DNA of 64,000 nucleotides from Paenibacillus sp. FSL K6-1096 (GCF_037977055.1 NZ_CP150274.1:1178001-1242000); one strand, 5' to 3'. Positions 17,117-28,193 are shown, numbered from the stretch's first letter. A program made the numbers and translations. Notes: a model not told the origin generated them from the sequence alone.

Positions 17117-17169
17117 GGTCTGAATTCAGGTCCGCCGCCAAAAGTGCACAAGTACCACATCATGGAATA
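17117..17169 (+). pseudogene. Remnant of a serine hydrolase gene 3' region
   Basis: About 50 nt align with 9899-9947 in the intact hydrolase gene: both contain TCTG[G/A]ATTCAGGTCCG and later CACATCATGG. Read in the hydrolase frame it gives V-stop-IQVRR...KVHKYHIM, against VWIQVRGPKIHKYHIM in the intact protein, with a Trp-to-stop change and a 1-nt deletion. The rest of the gene is absent. Confidence 0.75.
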
Positions 17170-17209
17170 GCTTAGCTCAATTTCCGGCTAAGGCTATTTG
17201 GCAGACAAA

Positions 17210-18637
<1,428 letters not shown>

Positions 18638-18749
18638 TCAAATACGATGTGTTCTATACTATTCAGACCCATTTGCTGGTGCGTATGCCATTAACTTCAA
18701 CATTAGCTCTTTGATGAGTTCACCTATGGATTTGGGAGTGCTATAACAT

Positions 18750-18808
18750 AAAATAAGCAAAAACAAGCCGTACGCCCAGCAATCGCTGAAACGTACGGCT
18801 TGTTCATA
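18750..18808 (-). repeat. Third copy (C) of the terminator-repeat family; terminator of pdp
   Basis: Shares AAAATAAGC, the arms ACAAGCCGTACG (18763-18774) and CGTACGGCTTGT (18792-18803), and the unusual loop AGCAATCGCTGAAA with copies A and B. On the minus strand the hairpin is followed by TTTTTG and stands 20 nt past the pdp stop, so here it serves the opposite strand. Confidence 0.8.
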
Positions 18809-18822
18809 TACTTCCTATCCGC

Positions 18823-20154
18823 TTAGTACCGGGTCACACCATCGCGTGTAACCAGCGCGAACACCAGCGGCTGCGGCGGAACCGGCCGGGCGCTGATGCG
18901 GTAGGCCTCCAGCACCTTGGCTTCCGCCTCCTGCACCTTGCTCTCGCTGGCCTCATTGACATGCAGCACAGCCAGCGTATCGCCTGCGGCGACGGCATCG
19001 CCGACCTTCAGCGACAGCTGGATGCCGACTGCCAGATCGATGACGGACTCCTTCGTCTCACGTCCGGCGCCCAGCAGCATCGCAGCTACGCCGATCTCTT
19101 CGGCCTGGATGCTTTCCACATAACCGGCAGCCGCTGCCTTCACTTCAATGAACCGGCGCGCAGCAGGCAGCGTATCAGGCGATTCGATCTGCGAGACATC
19201 GCCGCCCTGGGCGGAGACCATCTGCTTGAACTTCTCCAGCGCGCTGCCGTCCTCAATATGGGACAGCAGAATCGAGCGCGCCTCGTCTTCATCCTTCGCC
19301 TTGCCGCCGAGCACCAGCATCTGGCTGCCCAGGATCAGGCAGACCTCCTGGAGATCCTTCGGCCCATGGCCCTTCAGGGTCTCGATGCCCTCCTTGATCT
19401 CCAGCGCATTGCCGATGCCGAAGCCCAGCGGCTGGTCCATATCGCTGATGACAGCGACAGTGTTGCGGCCCAGATGGGTGCCGATGTCCACCATGGCCTG
19501 GGCCAGCGCAATGGAATCGTCCAGCGTCTTCATGAACGCACCGCTGCCGGTCTTCACATCCAGCACGATGGCGTCCGCGCCTGCGGCAATCTTCTTGCTC
19601 ATGACGGAGCTGGCAATCAGCGGGATGGATTCCACGGTTGCGGTCACATCACGCAGGGCGTACAGCTTCTTGTCCGCCGGGGTGATATTGCCCGACTGGC
19701 CGATTACCGCTGCGCCGATCTCGCCCACCTGCGCGAAGAACCGCTCCCGGTCCATCTCTACTGAGAAGCCGGAGATCGACTCCAGCTTGTCCAGCGTGCC
19801 GCCGGTGTGGCCGAGACCGCGCCCGGACATCTTCGCAACCGGAACTCCGGCGGCCGCCACCAGCGGTGCCAGCACCACGGTGGTTTTGTCGCCGACCCCG
19901 CCCGTGGAATGCTTGTCCACCTTGATGCCCGCAATCGGGCTAAGGTCGACCTGGTCGCCGGACATCGCCATCTCCAGCGTCAGATCACCGGTCTCGCGGG
20001 CATTCATGCCGCGGAAATACACGGCCATCGCCCAGGCGGAAATCTGATAATCCGGGATTTCCCCCTTGCTGTAGCCCTGAATCAGAAAAGCAATCTCCTC
20101 ACGGCTCAGCTCGCCGCCGTCTCTCTTTTTCTGAATCAGATCAACGGCACGCAT
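18823..20154 (-). CDS. pdp: Pyrimidine-nucleoside phosphorylase
   Basis: 443 residues, usual length. Splits uridine, deoxyuridine and thymidine with phosphate into base and (deoxy)ribose-1-phosphate. The family signature [11 protein letters not shown] is present, with the phosphate/ribose site [14 protein letters not shown] and the C-terminal lid domain with [17 protein letters not shown]. Its start codon overlaps the stop of the upstream purine nucleoside phosphorylase (TAATG), so it is translationally coupled. With two purine phosphorylases and phosphopentomutase upstream it forms a nucleoside salvage operon. Confidence 0.96.
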   Translation of the reverse strand: MRAVDLIQKKRDGGELSREEIAFLIQGYSKGEIPDYQISAWAMAVYFRGMNARETGDLTLEMAMSGDQVDLSPIAGIKVDKHSTGGVGDKTTVVLAPLVAAAGVPVAKMSGRGLGHTGGTLDKLESISGFSVEMDRERFFAQVGEIGAAVIGQSGNITPADKKLYALRDVTATVESIPLIASSVMSKKIAAGADAIVLDVKTGSGAFMKTLDDSIALAQAMVDIGTHLGRNTVAVISDMDQPLGFGIGNALEIKEGIETLKGHGPKDLQEVCLILGSQMLVLGGKAKDEDEARSILLSHIEDGSALEKFKQMVSAQGGDVSQIESPDTLPAARRFIEVKAAAAGYVESIQAEEIGVAAMLLGAGRETKESVIDLAVGIQLSLKVGDAVAAGDTLAVLHVNEASESKVQEAEAKVLEAYRISARPVPPQPLVFALVTRDGVTRY

Positions 20155-21017
20155 TAGACCTGTACCTCACGGACAAAGGCGCGCACCAGCCCGATGAACT
20201 TCGGCTTGGTCAGATTAGCAACCTTAACCACCTGCTCATGGGTCAGCGGCTCCAGCTCATCTCCGATCGCCATATCGGTGATACAGGTAATGCCAAGCAC
20301 ACGCAGGTTGCTGTGGCTGGCGACAATCACTTCCGGCACTGTGGACATCCCTACGGCATCGCCGCCGAGGTAGGCCAGCATTTTCAGCTCAGCCGGGGTC
20401 TCATAAGTAGGGCCGCTGATGCCGGCATATACGCCTTCCTGGAGCACAAGAGTTTCGCCCTCTACGCCTGTAACTCCTGCGGCCAGCTTCTTCGCCAGCG
20501 CGATATACTCAGGGTCATAAGCACGGGACATATCCGGGAAGCGCACGCCCAAGTCGGGATCATTCGGTCCGATCAGCGGATTGTCGCCGGTCATATTCAG
20601 GTGGTCGGTGATGAGCATCAGATCGCCCGCCTTGAAGGCCCGGTTCATCCCGCCGCCTGCATTGGTGATCACCAGCGTGCCTACGCCAAGCTTAGCCATA
20701 ACGTAGACCGGCAGCACAACCTTACGCATCTCATAGCCCTCATAGTAGTGGAAACGGCCCTGCATGATGATGACATCCTTGCCTTCCAGCTTGCCGATGA
20801 CGAACCGTCCGGCATGGCCTTCGACTGTGGAACGCGGGAAATGCGGAATTTCTTCATAAGGCAGATAGACTGCATCCTCGATCTGGTCGCCCAGATCCCC
20901 GAGGCCTGAACCCAGAATCAGCCCGATTACTGGCTTGTAAGCTCCCAGACGGGATTGAATATAGGCAGCGGCTTCCTGAACCTGAGTGCCGTAAGAGACT
21001 GTAGATGGTGTTGTCAT
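20154..21017 (-). CDS. Purine nucleoside phosphorylase, trimeric type (second paralogue)
   Basis: 287 residues. Motifs of the trimeric family: [43 protein letters not shown] and [14 protein letters not shown]. Cleaves inosine and guanosine (deoxy forms too) to base and sugar-1-phosphate. It is about as long as PupG and lies next to a close paralogue (21077-21901). RBS GGGAGGATC precedes the ATG. Confidence 0.95.
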   Translation of the reverse strand: MTTPSTVSYGTQVQEAAAYIQSRLGAYKPVIGLILGSGLGDLGDQIEDAVYLPYEEIPHFPRSTVEGHAGRFVIGKLEGKDVIIMQGRFHYYEGYEMRKVVLPVYVMAKLGVGTLVITNAGGGMNRAFKAGDLMLITDHLNMTGDNPLIGPNDPDLGVRFPDMSRAYDPEYIALAKKLAAGVTGVEGETLVLQEGVYAGISGPTYETPAELKMLAYLGGDAVGMSTVPEVIVASHSNLRVLGITCITDMAIGDELEPLTHEQVVKVANLTKPKFIGLVRAFVREVQV

Positions 21018-21076
21018 AAAGTTGATCCTCCCGGATTATGAATTGTTTACGAAATAGCAGGTGGGTGAAGCAGGAA

Positions 21077-21901
21077 CTACATTTTCGGAATAAAAGCCAG
21101 CACCAGCTTCAGGAACTGCTCCCGCACACGGTCAGCGGTCTCCATCACCTCGGCATGATTCAGCGGCTGTTCCAGAATACCGGCAGCCATGTTGGTGATG
21201 CAGGAAATCCCCAGCACCTCGATCCCGGCGTGGCGGGCAACGATCGTCTCCGATACGGTGGACATCCCTACGGCATCCGCGCCCTGGCGGCGCAGCATTA
21301 CGATCTCAGCGGGAGTCTCATAGTTCGGTCCGAGCAGGCCGGCGTACACGCCTTCCTTGAACTTGAAGTTCATGGCAGCGGCGGCTTCCTTAGCAGCGGC
21401 AATCAGGCGCGGACTGTAGGCCGAAGACATATCCGGGAAGCGTACGCCCAGGGCGTTGTCATTCGGTCCGGTCAGCGGGTTGCGTCCGGTCAGGTTCAGA
21501 TGGTCTGTAATCAGCATCAGATCGCCGGGAGTAAACTCCGTATTCACCCCGCCGGCAGCATTGGTGACCAGCAGGCTGGTAACGCCAAGCTCCTTCATGA
21601 CGCGTACCGGGAACGCGGTTGTCTCCGGGCCGTAGCCTTCGTACATGTGGAAGCGGCCCTTCATCATCACCACGCGGCGGCCTTCAATCATTCCGATCAG
21701 CAGCTCGCCTTCATGCCCTTCCACTGTGGATACCGGGAAATGCGGGATATCCTGGTAAGGAATCACCACTTCATCCGTAATTAAGTCGGCCAGCACACCG
21801 AGGCCGGAGCCGAGGATCAGCCCGATCTCGGGGGCGACGGTACATTTGTCCTTGATATATACTGCGGCTTCTTGAATATGGCTAAGGGTTACATTGGTCA
21901 T
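21077..21901 (-). CDS. pupG: Purine nucleoside phosphorylase, trimeric type
   Basis: 274 residues, [44 protein letters not shown] and [14 protein letters not shown]. It directly follows phosphopentomutase by 18 nt, the B. subtilis drm-pupG arrangement, so this copy is taken as the pupG orthologue and the next gene as the extra copy. RBS GGGAGGAACTC. Confidence 0.95.
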   Translation of the reverse strand: MTNVTLSHIQEAAVYIKDKCTVAPEIGLILGSGLGVLADLITDEVVIPYQDIPHFPVSTVEGHEGELLIGMIEGRRVVMMKGRFHMYEGYGPETTAFPVRVMKELGVTSLLVTNAAGGVNTEFTPGDLMLITDHLNLTGRNPLTGPNDNALGVRFPDMSSAYSPRLIAAAKEAAAAMNFKFKEGVYAGLLGPNYETPAEIVMLRRQGADAVGMSTVSETIVARHAGIEVLGISCITNMAAGILEQPLNHAEVMETADRVREQFLKLVLAFIPKM

Positions 21902-21919
21902 AATTGAGTTCCTCCCGGA

Positions 21920-23098
21920 TTAAGTTAATTGAGCCAAAAAGCTTGTCCCGTACTGCGGCGCCTTCGCCCCGAAGTTGTCGGCGATTGTCGCGGCCACATC
22001 CGAGAAGGTCTGGCGGATGCCCAGGCTGCCCGGCGTCTTGAATCTCGGGCTGTAGACCAGCAGCGGCACATATTCCCGTGTATGGTCGGTTCCGGCATGA
22101 ATCGGATCATTGCCGTGGTCCGCCGAGATAATCAGCAGATCGTCTTCGCCAAGAGTGCCCACCAGTTCAGGCAGCGCCTGGTCGAACACCTCCAGCGCCC
22201 GTCCGTAGCCTTCCGGATCACGGCGGTGGCCGTACAGGGAATCGAAATCCACCAGATTGGTGAACAGCAGCCCCTCAAACGGCTTGCGCAGCTCGTCAAT
22301 CGTCACCTGGATGCCGTGTTCATTGCTCTTCGTCGGATAAGAAGCCGTAACCCCTTCACCTGTGAAAATATCATTGATCTTCCCGACAGCAATCACATCC
22401 TTGCCGATATCCTGCAGGGCATTCATCACGGTCGGCTGCGGCGGCTTCACCGCATAGTCATGCCGGTTCGGGGTGCGCACGAAATTCCCCGGCTCCCCGA
22501 CATAAGGGCGGGCAATGACGCGGCCGACAGAGAACTCGGGAGCCATCGTCAGCTCGCGGGCAATTTTGCAGGCGCTATATAGCTCCTCCAGCGGAATAAT
22601 ATCTTCATGTGCAGCAAGCTGGAACACGCTGTCCGCCGATGTATAGACAATCCATGCGCCGGTCTTCATCTGCTCCTCGCCGTATTCCACCAGAATCTCG
22701 GTGCCGGAGGCCGGCTTGTTGCCGATCACCTTCCGTCCGGTAGCCGCTTCGAACTTCTCGATCAGCTCCGCCGGGAAGCCGTCAAAATACGTGTTGAACG
22801 GAACCTCGATCTTCAGGCCCATCAGCTCCCAATGGCCGGTCATCGTGTCCTTGCCTACCGATACCTCCTGCATTTTGCCGTAATAGGCTGCAGGGGCTGC
22901 TGCGGGTTCAAGCGGCGGCAGCGGTGCAATATTCGCAAGTCCCAGCTGCTGCAGGTTGGGAAGCTTAAGTCCCGGAACCCGCTCCAGAATATGCCCGAGG
23001 GTATGGGCGCCTGTATCCCCGAAACTCGCGGCATCCGGCGCTTCGCCGATACCTACACTATCCAGAACTATAAATCCGATGCGTTTAAATGAGGACAT
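21920..23098 (-). CDS. deoB: Phosphopentomutase
   Basis: 392 residues from the ATG at 23098, which has AAGGAGTGAAG upstream; an in-frame extension to 23149 lacks a site. Interconverts (deoxy)ribose-1-phosphate and -5-phosphate, linking nucleoside phosphorolysis to the pentose pool. Alkaline-phosphatase fold: [17 protein letters not shown] at the N-terminus holds the metal Asp, [10 protein letters not shown] the phosphorylated Thr, and [18 protein letters not shown] the metal ligands. Confidence 0.96.
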   Translation of the reverse strand: MSSFKRIGFIVLDSVGIGEAPDAASFGDTGAHTLGHILERVPGLKLPNLQQLGLANIAPLPPLEPAAAPAAYYGKMQEVSVGKDTMTGHWELMGLKIEVPFNTYFDGFPAELIEKFEAATGRKVIGNKPASGTEILVEYGEEQMKTGAWIVYTSADSVFQLAAHEDIIPLEELYSACKIARELTMAPEFSVGRVIARPYVGEPGNFVRTPNRHDYAVKPPQPTVMNALQDIGKDVIAVGKINDIFTGEGVTASYPTKSNEHGIQVTIDELRKPFEGLLFTNLVDFDSLYGHRRDPEGYGRALEVFDQALPELVGTLGEDDLLIISADHGNDPIHAGTDHTREYVPLLVYSPRFKTPGSLGIRQTFSDVAATIADNFGAKAPQYGTSFLAQLT

Positions 23099-23156
23099 GC
23101 CGTCTTCACTCCTTATGGTAGTTTGCATAAACTGTGGGCGCTGCTTCAAGCAGGAA

Positions 23157-23184
23157 GAAACTCCGGGAGAACCTCTCCCGGAAG
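23157..23184 (-). terminator. Probable terminator between xerD and deoB
   Basis: Stem CCGGGAGA/TCTCCCGG (23163-23170, 23174-23181), loop ACC, followed on the minus strand by GAGTTTCTTCC. The T run is interrupted, so read-through is possible. Confidence 0.55.
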
Positions 23185-23287
23185 CTGTTTCTTCAGTATG
23201 ATTCCATCATAACGTTCTTACTCGCAAAAAGCATCTTTTCCGCCCCATCCGCCCCCGAACCGGCTGCCCTCTGCGCAATAAGGCCGG

Positions 23288-24181
23288 CTATTTCGCCCGG
23301 GGATGGTGATTCTCATAGACTTCCTTCATATTCTTGCGGGCGATGCCGCTGTAAATCTGGGTCGTCGATATATCGGAATGGCCCAGCATCTGCTGCACGG
23401 AGCGCAGGTCGGCCCCGCCTTCCAGCAAATGTGCCGCGAAGGAGTGGCGCAGCGTATGGGGCGTAATGTCCTGCCCGATTCCGGCTTCGCGGGCGTATTT
23501 TTTGATGACTTTCCAGAAGCCCTGCCGGGTCAGCCGTCCGCCGAGACTGTTGAGGAACAGCGCCTGCTCTTCCAGGTTCGTACGCAGCAGCTTGTCCCGC
23601 ATTCCGGAGGTATACCGGGCCACACACTCCGCAGCGATCAGGCCGATCGGTACCACCCGCTCCTTGCCGGAAGCGCCGCTGCAGCGGGCGAACCGCAGGG
23701 CCGTGTTCACATCATCGGTATTCAGCGAGATCAGCTCCGTGACGCGGATACCCGTGGCATAGAGCAGCTCCAGCATGGCTTTGTCGCGCATCCCCTGGGG
23801 GGAAGCCTCATCGGGTGCGGCCAGCAGCCGCTCAATCTCTTCGATGGTGAGAATCATCGGCGGCTTCTTGCTCGGCTTAATGGCCTCCATCCCCAGCGTA
23901 GGGTCTTGGGCAATCAGATGCTCCTTCAGCAAAAAATGAAAATAAGCGCGCAGCGAGACCGTATTCCGGTTCACTGTAGCCGCAGCCTTCCCTGCGCCGC
24001 GCAAGGCGCCCAGATAGAGCATAATATGCGATCTGCGGATCTCCTCCGCTGCGGCCAGGCCGCGTTCTTCGGCGAACTCCAGAAACTGCGTTATATCCCG
24101 TCCATAGGATTCCAGCGTACTCGGAGACAAGCCTTTGTCCCCCGATAAGTACTGCATAAACGGCTGCAAGTGTGACTTCAT
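23288..24181 (-). CDS. xerD: Site-specific tyrosine recombinase XerD
   Basis: 297 residues, family length. With XerC-like partner resolves chromosome dimers at dif. SAM-like N-terminal domain (LSPSTLESYGRDITQFLEF), then catalytic residues Arg (ATGIRVTEL), Lys (SGKERVVPIG), His-x-x-Arg (HTLRHSFAAHLL), His (LGHSDIST) and the nucleophile Tyr (TTQIYS). RBS AGGAGCG. The order fur-yqzK-xerD-deoB-pnp matches B. subtilis (ripX). Confidence 0.96.
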   Translation of the reverse strand: MKSHLQPFMQYLSGDKGLSPSTLESYGRDITQFLEFAEERGLAAAEEIRRSHIMLYLGALRGAGKAAATVNRNTVSLRAYFHFLLKEHLIAQDPTLGMEAIKPSKKPPMILTIEEIERLLAAPDEASPQGMRDKAMLELLYATGIRVTELISLNTDDVNTALRFARCSGASGKERVVPIGLIAAECVARYTSGMRDKLLRTNLEEQALFLNSLGGRLTRQGFWKVIKKYAREAGIGQDITPHTLRHSFAAHLLEGGADLRSVQQMLGHSDISTTQIYSGIARKNMKEVYENHHPRAK

Positions 24182-24322
24182 TAATTCACGCTCCTGTCAG
24201 ACTCAGGCTGCTGTATGCGGCTTCGCAGCGGGTTTTGTTCAGCAGCCGGAACGGCAGGGGTTCCATGACATGCTAATTCAGTGATTCGACAGACTTCTCG
24301 CTTTTTCCTTCCAGGCGGCCCG

Positions 24323-24556
24323 CTACTCCCCGTACCAGTAGAACAGACGCAGACGGTCAGCCGCGCTCATCCCCTGTTCGCTGTAATGGAACTCCTGAAA
24401 TGCGCGGACGGCCGTCCCCTCCGGAATCTCAGTATTGCGGGCCGGGCTGATCCACGCGCTGAACCAGCTCATGACATAATACAGCACACAGCTCACCGCA
24501 ACAAGCATCGTCAGGAAATATAGGCGGCGGACCGTCTTGGGCAGAGATACAATCAT
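24323..24556 (-). CDS. yqzK: DUF4227 family small membrane protein (YqzK-like)
   Basis: 77 residues with one membrane helix (YFLTMLVAVSCVLYYVMSWF) near the N-terminus and a C-terminal acidic/aromatic tail ending LRLFYWYGE. Located between fur and xerD as in Bacillus. RBS AAGGAGGTTGCC precedes the ATG. Function unknown. Confidence 0.88.
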   Translation of the reverse strand: MIVSLPKTVRRLYFLTMLVAVSCVLYYVMSWFSAWISPARNTEIPEGTAVRAFQEFHYSEQGMSAADRLRLFYWYGE

Positions 24557-24712
24557 TCAGGCAACCTCCTTAGTAGTAGGTGTCAGCATCTGCATCCTGC
24601 TTGCCGCTTAACTGTGCGTCAGGCCAGCACACAGAACTCGTCCTTCACTTTATGCGCCGGAGGGCCGTGTTATGTATGTTAAGTAATAATTAGCCGCAAC
24701 GCCTGCACCATG

Positions 24713-24748
24713 AAAAAGCCCTCTCCAGCCAGTCAGCCGGGGAGAGCT
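24713..24748 (-). terminator. Rho-independent terminator of fur
   Basis: On the minus strand AGCTCTCC pairs with GGAGAGGGCT around a 12-nt loop and is followed by TTTTT; about 33 nt past the fur stop. Confidence 0.8.
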
Positions 24749-24780
24749 TGCGCGGTAATCCTCATATATACCCTATAAGC

Positions 24781-25248
24781 TTATTCGGGAGTATTGCCTT
24801 CTGCAGGATTCTTCTCCTTGCAGCGGTGGCAAATTCCGTGAAAATCAAGTCTATGGTCTACTACCGTGAAATTATATTCCTTCTCCAGACGCTCTTCCAG
24901 CGGTCCCAGCCAATCCTCACGAATCTCATCCATCGTGCCGCATTGCACACAGATCAGATGGTGGTGATGATGCTTCGCCGTATCCGTCCGCAGGTCGTAA
25001 CGGGCTACCCCGTCCCCGAAGTTAATCTTCTCCACGACATGAAGCTCGCTAAGCAGTTCCAGGGTACGATATACAGTGGCAAGACCGATCTCTGGGGCCT
25101 TCTCTTTTACAAGCATAAATACATCTTCAGCGCTTAAATGATCATCTTCGTTCTCCAGCAGCACTCTTAAGGTCGCTTCCCGTTGGGGTGTAAGCTTATA
25201 TCCTTGGGATTGTAGCTGTTGCTTTATCTTGTCTATCCGGGCTTCCAC
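24781..25248 (-). CDS. fur: Ferric uptake regulator Fur
   Basis: About 155 residues from the GTG at 25248, preceded by GGGAGGGAGACAG. Iron-responsive repressor: winged helix (LTPQREATLRVL, GLATVYRTLELL), the His cluster KHHHHHLICVQCG and the second zinc pair CHRCK. Fits Fur rather than PerR or Zur by its position next to spoIIM and xerD as in B. subtilis, though the paralogues are hard to tell apart by eye. Confidence 0.93.
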   Translation of the reverse strand: MEARIDKIKQQLQSQGYKLTPQREATLRVLLENEDDHLSAEDVFMLVKEKAPEIGLATVYRTLELLSELHVVEKINFGDGVARYDLRTDTAKHHHHHLICVQCGTMDEIREDWLGPLEERLEKEYNFTVVDHRLDFHGICHRCKEKNPAEGNTPE

Positions 25249-25402
25249 CTGTCTCCCTCCCCCTTGGAAAATTACCGCACCGGGCTTCAAGCCACTTCTT
25301 CCATTATAGGGGGAGTCTATTTAAGAAGTCAAACGGTTTTAGCATGCGTACCGGCAGGTACAGTGTAGGGTGAATTCTTTATTCGGCATTTGGTTATTCT
25401 GA

Positions 25403-26032
25403 TTATCGCAGCAGCAGCGGCGTCACCCAGCGCATCATCGCAGGCGTCAGGTAGGCCTCGAAGCCGGAGACGCCCATCACCAGCACAGCCATCCCCAGAG
25501 AGAGCAGCGTATACATCATGAACGGATGGGTTACCTTCGTCCGGCGCTGCTGGCCCAGCACCCGGCTGCGGATCATCAAGAGGGAGAAGCCGAGCGCAGC
25601 CGCGCTGCAGACGAGCAGCACCGGAATCAGCACCAGATTGTGCGGAGCCACCGACACCAGGGCGAACAGCATCCCGTGCCAGGAGTACTGGCTGACCAGA
25701 GTGCCTACGGTGAAGCCGATCAGCACGCCTTTGAGGAAATCCAGAATCAGAATACCGGGCAGCCCGATGACCGACAGGCCGAGAATCCAGATCAGGCCGA
25801 TCCACTTCAGATTGAAGGCGGCGATACTCCAGTACGAATCCTGGGCGGACGGAAGTCCCTGCTGGTCAACGGTCACGAAGAAATTGCTTAAGTAATCCCC
25901 CAGCTCCTGCTGCTGATCCAGCGTCAACGCGCTGACAATAAGCGCCCCGAATACCACCCCGACCAGAAACAGGACCGCGACAAAAATATAAAGAGGCGTC
26001 TGTTCCTTCAGCATCTGCTTTAAACTGCGCAC
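25403..26032 (-). CDS. spoIIM: Stage II sporulation protein M
   Basis: About 209 residues from the GTG at 26032, which has AAAGGAG 9 nt upstream; a GTG at 26056 has none. Membrane protein of the SpoIIDMP engulfment complex that scaffolds peptidoglycan remodelling in the mother cell. Five to six hydrophobic segments; FLKGVLIGFTVGTLVSQ and SVAPHNLVLIPVLL are characteristic. Located beside fur as in Bacillus. Confidence 0.95.
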   Translation of the reverse strand: MRSLKQMLKEQTPLYIFVAVLFLVGVVFGALIVSALTLDQQQELGDYLSNFFVTVDQQGLPSAQDSYWSIAAFNLKWIGLIWILGLSVIGLPGILILDFLKGVLIGFTVGTLVSQYSWHGMLFALVSVAPHNLVLIPVLLVCSAAALGFSLLMIRSRVLGQQRRTKVTHPFMMYTLLSLGMAVLVMGVSGFEAYLTPAMMRWVTPLLLR

Positions 26033-26099
26033 CCTGACATTCTCCTTTCCGGTCACATGTTACACCATATGAGGGAATGTCCCGGACTATGACTTGTCC

Positions 26100-27293
26100 T
26101 TAGGTCCTGATCACCTTGCCGTAGGTTCCTCCGCCTCCAGAGGAGAGTGCAAGCTTCCCGGTGCGGGCCAGCGCGATCAGCCCGGCCAGCTCCGCTCCCG
26201 CTACAGCGGCAAGCCCGGCTTCATCTGCCCGGTGCAATATATTCATCTCCGTGCCAAAAGCCTCCAGCAGCAGGTTCAGCTTACGCTTGCCCAACCCCGG
26301 GATGAACTCCAGCGGCACCTGGTAATGGTACGGCGGCCGGTGGGCCGGAACCTGCGGCTGCGAACGGTCGGCAATATGCAAAATCCGGTCCAGCACGCCC
26401 TGCACCAGCTTCGGACTGCCGCAATACGGGCAGCGCTCCGAGGTCGCATACGCTTCATCAATGATGCTGCCGCAGCCTGCGCAGTAGGTGCGGTGATATT
26501 TGCCCAGCCGGGGGTTCAGCCCGAAGTTGGCGCTGACCCGGCGTCCTTCAGCGCGCTGAAGTGCCAGCTTCAGCTCCTGGAAGGAGGGCTCGCGCATCTC
26601 GATGACATTGTACTCGCGGCCGATTTTGCCGAGGGAATGGGCATCGGAGTTGGTCAGGAAGCTGTAGCGGTCCAGCTCCGAGAGATAACCTGCCATCCCC
26701 GAATCCGCACTCAGCCCCAGCTCGACCGCTGCAATGCGTTCCAGCTCGAACAGCTCAGCCATACGCTCCGCAGCACAGCCGTAGAGACCCTTATGGGGCG
26801 TGAAAATATGCGCCGGAATCAGCAGCCCGCCCCGCCCGGTAATCTCGTCCTGAAGGACTCTGGAGGGCGCATACAGGCGCTGCGAGCTGAGATTCACATT
26901 GCGCATATGGGCGCTCATCCACTTGCTGAAATCCTCCATTGCCGCAAGGTCCGGCATGAAGGCCAGCACATGGCACTCTTTGCGCCCGGGCTCGCGGATC
27001 TCAATCTCGGTCCCCAGGAGGATAGTCGTCCCCCGGTAAGCAATGCCGCCCCCGGCGGCCAGCTCCATCTCCCCGGAATCGAGCGCCGCACGGATATCGC
27101 GCAGCACGCCCGGCGCGTGGCTGTCGATGATGCCGATCAGGCCGATCCCCTTGCGCTCCGCTGCCTCCTTGGCAATCCCGGCGAAGGTGAGGTCGCGGCT
27201 GCCGCTGATTTTGACCGCCTGGCCCTCCGAGGTCCGGCCGATATGCACATGCAGATCGCAGTAGATGCTCTGCAGCTCCGCCACTAGTGCCAC
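26100..27293 (-). CDS. Endonuclease Q family protein (PHP domain, YqxK-like)
   Basis: 397 residues. PHP metal site: CDLHVHIG at the N-terminus, IIDSHAP, LLGTEIEIRE, IPAHIFTPHKGLYG and LTNSDAHSLGKIG; then a four-cysteine zinc finger (YCAGCGS and CPYCGS) and a C-terminal helix-hairpin-helix (IPGLGKRKLNLLLEAF). EndoQ cleaves 5' of deaminated bases and apurinic sites. The start (GTG) overlaps the end of the nudF gene by 10 nt and its RBS is weak, suggesting translational coupling. Confidence 0.88.
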   Translation of the reverse strand: MALVAELQSIYCDLHVHIGRTSEGQAVKISGSRDLTFAGIAKEAAERKGIGLIGIIDSHAPGVLRDIRAALDSGEMELAAGGGIAYRGTTILLGTEIEIREPGRKECHVLAFMPDLAAMEDFSKWMSAHMRNVNLSSQRLYAPSRVLQDEITGRGGLLIPAHIFTPHKGLYGCAAERMAELFELERIAAVELGLSADSGMAGYLSELDRYSFLTNSDAHSLGKIGREYNVIEMREPSFQELKLALQRAEGRRVSANFGLNPRLGKYHRTYCAGCGSIIDEAYATSERCPYCGSPKLVQGVLDRILHIADRSQPQVPAHRPPYHYQVPLEFIPGLGKRKLNLLLEAFGTEMNILHRADEAGLAAVAGAELAGLIALARTGKLALSSGGGGTYGKVIRT

Positions 27294-27856
27294 TTACCTG
27301 TCAGCGTATACAGATGCCAGGCATAGACCGCCATCATCGTCTTGGCATCGGCAATACGTCCATCCGCAATATACTGGTAGGCCTCCTCCAGCGTCAGCTC
27401 GGAGACCTCCAGGAACTCATCCTCATCGAGCGACATCTCGCCCGGCTGGGCGTCCTCGGTCACATAGAGGTGAATGATCTCATCGGCGAAGCCGGGAGAG
27501 GTGTAGAACGATTTCAGCAGCGTAAGCCCGCCGCTGTGGAAGCCGGTCTCCTCCTGCAGCTCACGCCCCGCAGCCGTCAGCGGATCTTCGCCCGGGTCCA
27601 GCTTGCCGGCCGGAATCTCCACCTCCGTGCGATGCATCGGCTGGCGGTACTGCTCAACGACCAGCATTTTACCTTGATTCAGCGCCAGTACAGCAACGGC
27701 TCCGGGATGCTTCACCACCTCACGGGTCGCGGTCTTGCCGTCCGGCAGCTTCACGGTATCTACCTGCAGCGAGATGATATGCCCGTCAAATATCGGCTTG
27801 GTCGACAGCGTTTCTTCATCCAGGGCGGGATTGCTGTGCTTTTCATTATTTTTCAT
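27284..27856 (-). CDS. nudF: ADP-ribose pyrophosphatase, NUDIX hydrolase
   Basis: About 190 residues from the ATG at 27856, which has AAAGGAGACC upstream. Hydrolyses ADP-ribose to AMP and ribose-5-phosphate. The NUDIX box is visible as GKLDPGEDPLTAAGRELQEE followed by TGF. Upstream strands LVVEQYRQPMHRTEVEIPAG fit the ADP-ribose subgroup. Overlaps the EndoQ-like gene; divergent from the small gene at 27934. Confidence 0.94.
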   Translation of the reverse strand: MKNNEKHSNPALDEETLSTKPIFDGHIISLQVDTVKLPDGKTATREVVKHPGAVAVLALNQGKMLVVEQYRQPMHRTEVEIPAGKLDPGEDPLTAAGRELQEETGFHSGGLTLLKSFYTSPGFADEIIHLYVTEDAQPGEMSLDEDEFLEVSELTLEEAYQYIADGRIADAKTMMAVYAWHLYTLTGKWH

Positions 27857-27933
27857 AGAGTTATGGTCTCCTTTGGCATCGTTATGCATAGGGTGTATTA
27901 TAGCAAACTTATGAAGAAAGAAGGAATGCAGGC

Positions 27934-28107
27934 ATGAATAACCCCCTGATCCAGGCAAGCTCATCCGCAGTAACAATGGTAGGTACACCGGAGCAGATTA
28001 AGTCGGTCCTCGCAGGCTGGATGAAGCAGTACGGGCCCGATATGCCCCTGTCCTACGTTCTGCTGCTCCAGGCGGATTCGCGGATCAAGGCTTCCAAGGC
28101 AGGTTAA
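27934..28107 (+). CDS. Small conserved-looking protein of 57 residues, unknown function
   Basis: Reads from an ATG with AAGGAATGCAGG upstream; no signal peptide or membrane helix. Sequence features: N-terminal NNPLIQASSSAVTMVGTPEQ, helical IKSVLAGWMKQYGPD and a C-terminal LSYVLLLQADSRIKAS. Third-position GC preference is as in neighbouring genes. It is the only gene on this strand between nudF and the M20 peptidase gene and is followed by a terminator hairpin, which supports it being real. Confidence 0.65.
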   Translation: MNNPLIQASSSAVTMVGTPEQIKSVLAGWMKQYGPDMPLSYVLLLQADSRIKASKAG

Positions 28108-28134
28108 TGCCGCAGCGTTCTTCTTAATGCTTCC

Positions 28135-28175
28135 AAAAAGGAGCTGTCTCCCGGTATACCCGGAAGCAGCTCCTT
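28135..28175. terminator. Bidirectional terminator between the 57-residue gene and the M20 peptidase
   Basis: Stem AAGGAGCTG/CAGCTCCTT (28138-28146, 28167-28175) with an inner CCGGTATACCCGG. T residues follow on the minus strand (CCTTTTT), with a weaker run on the plus strand (CTTCTT). Confidence 0.75.
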
Positions 28176-28193
28176 CTTGCCGTGAGGACGCGG

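Noticed and set aside
26094..27287. 397-codon open frame on the plus strand
   Set aside because: Exact antisense of the EndoQ-like gene, whose PHP and zinc-finger motifs are unmistakable.
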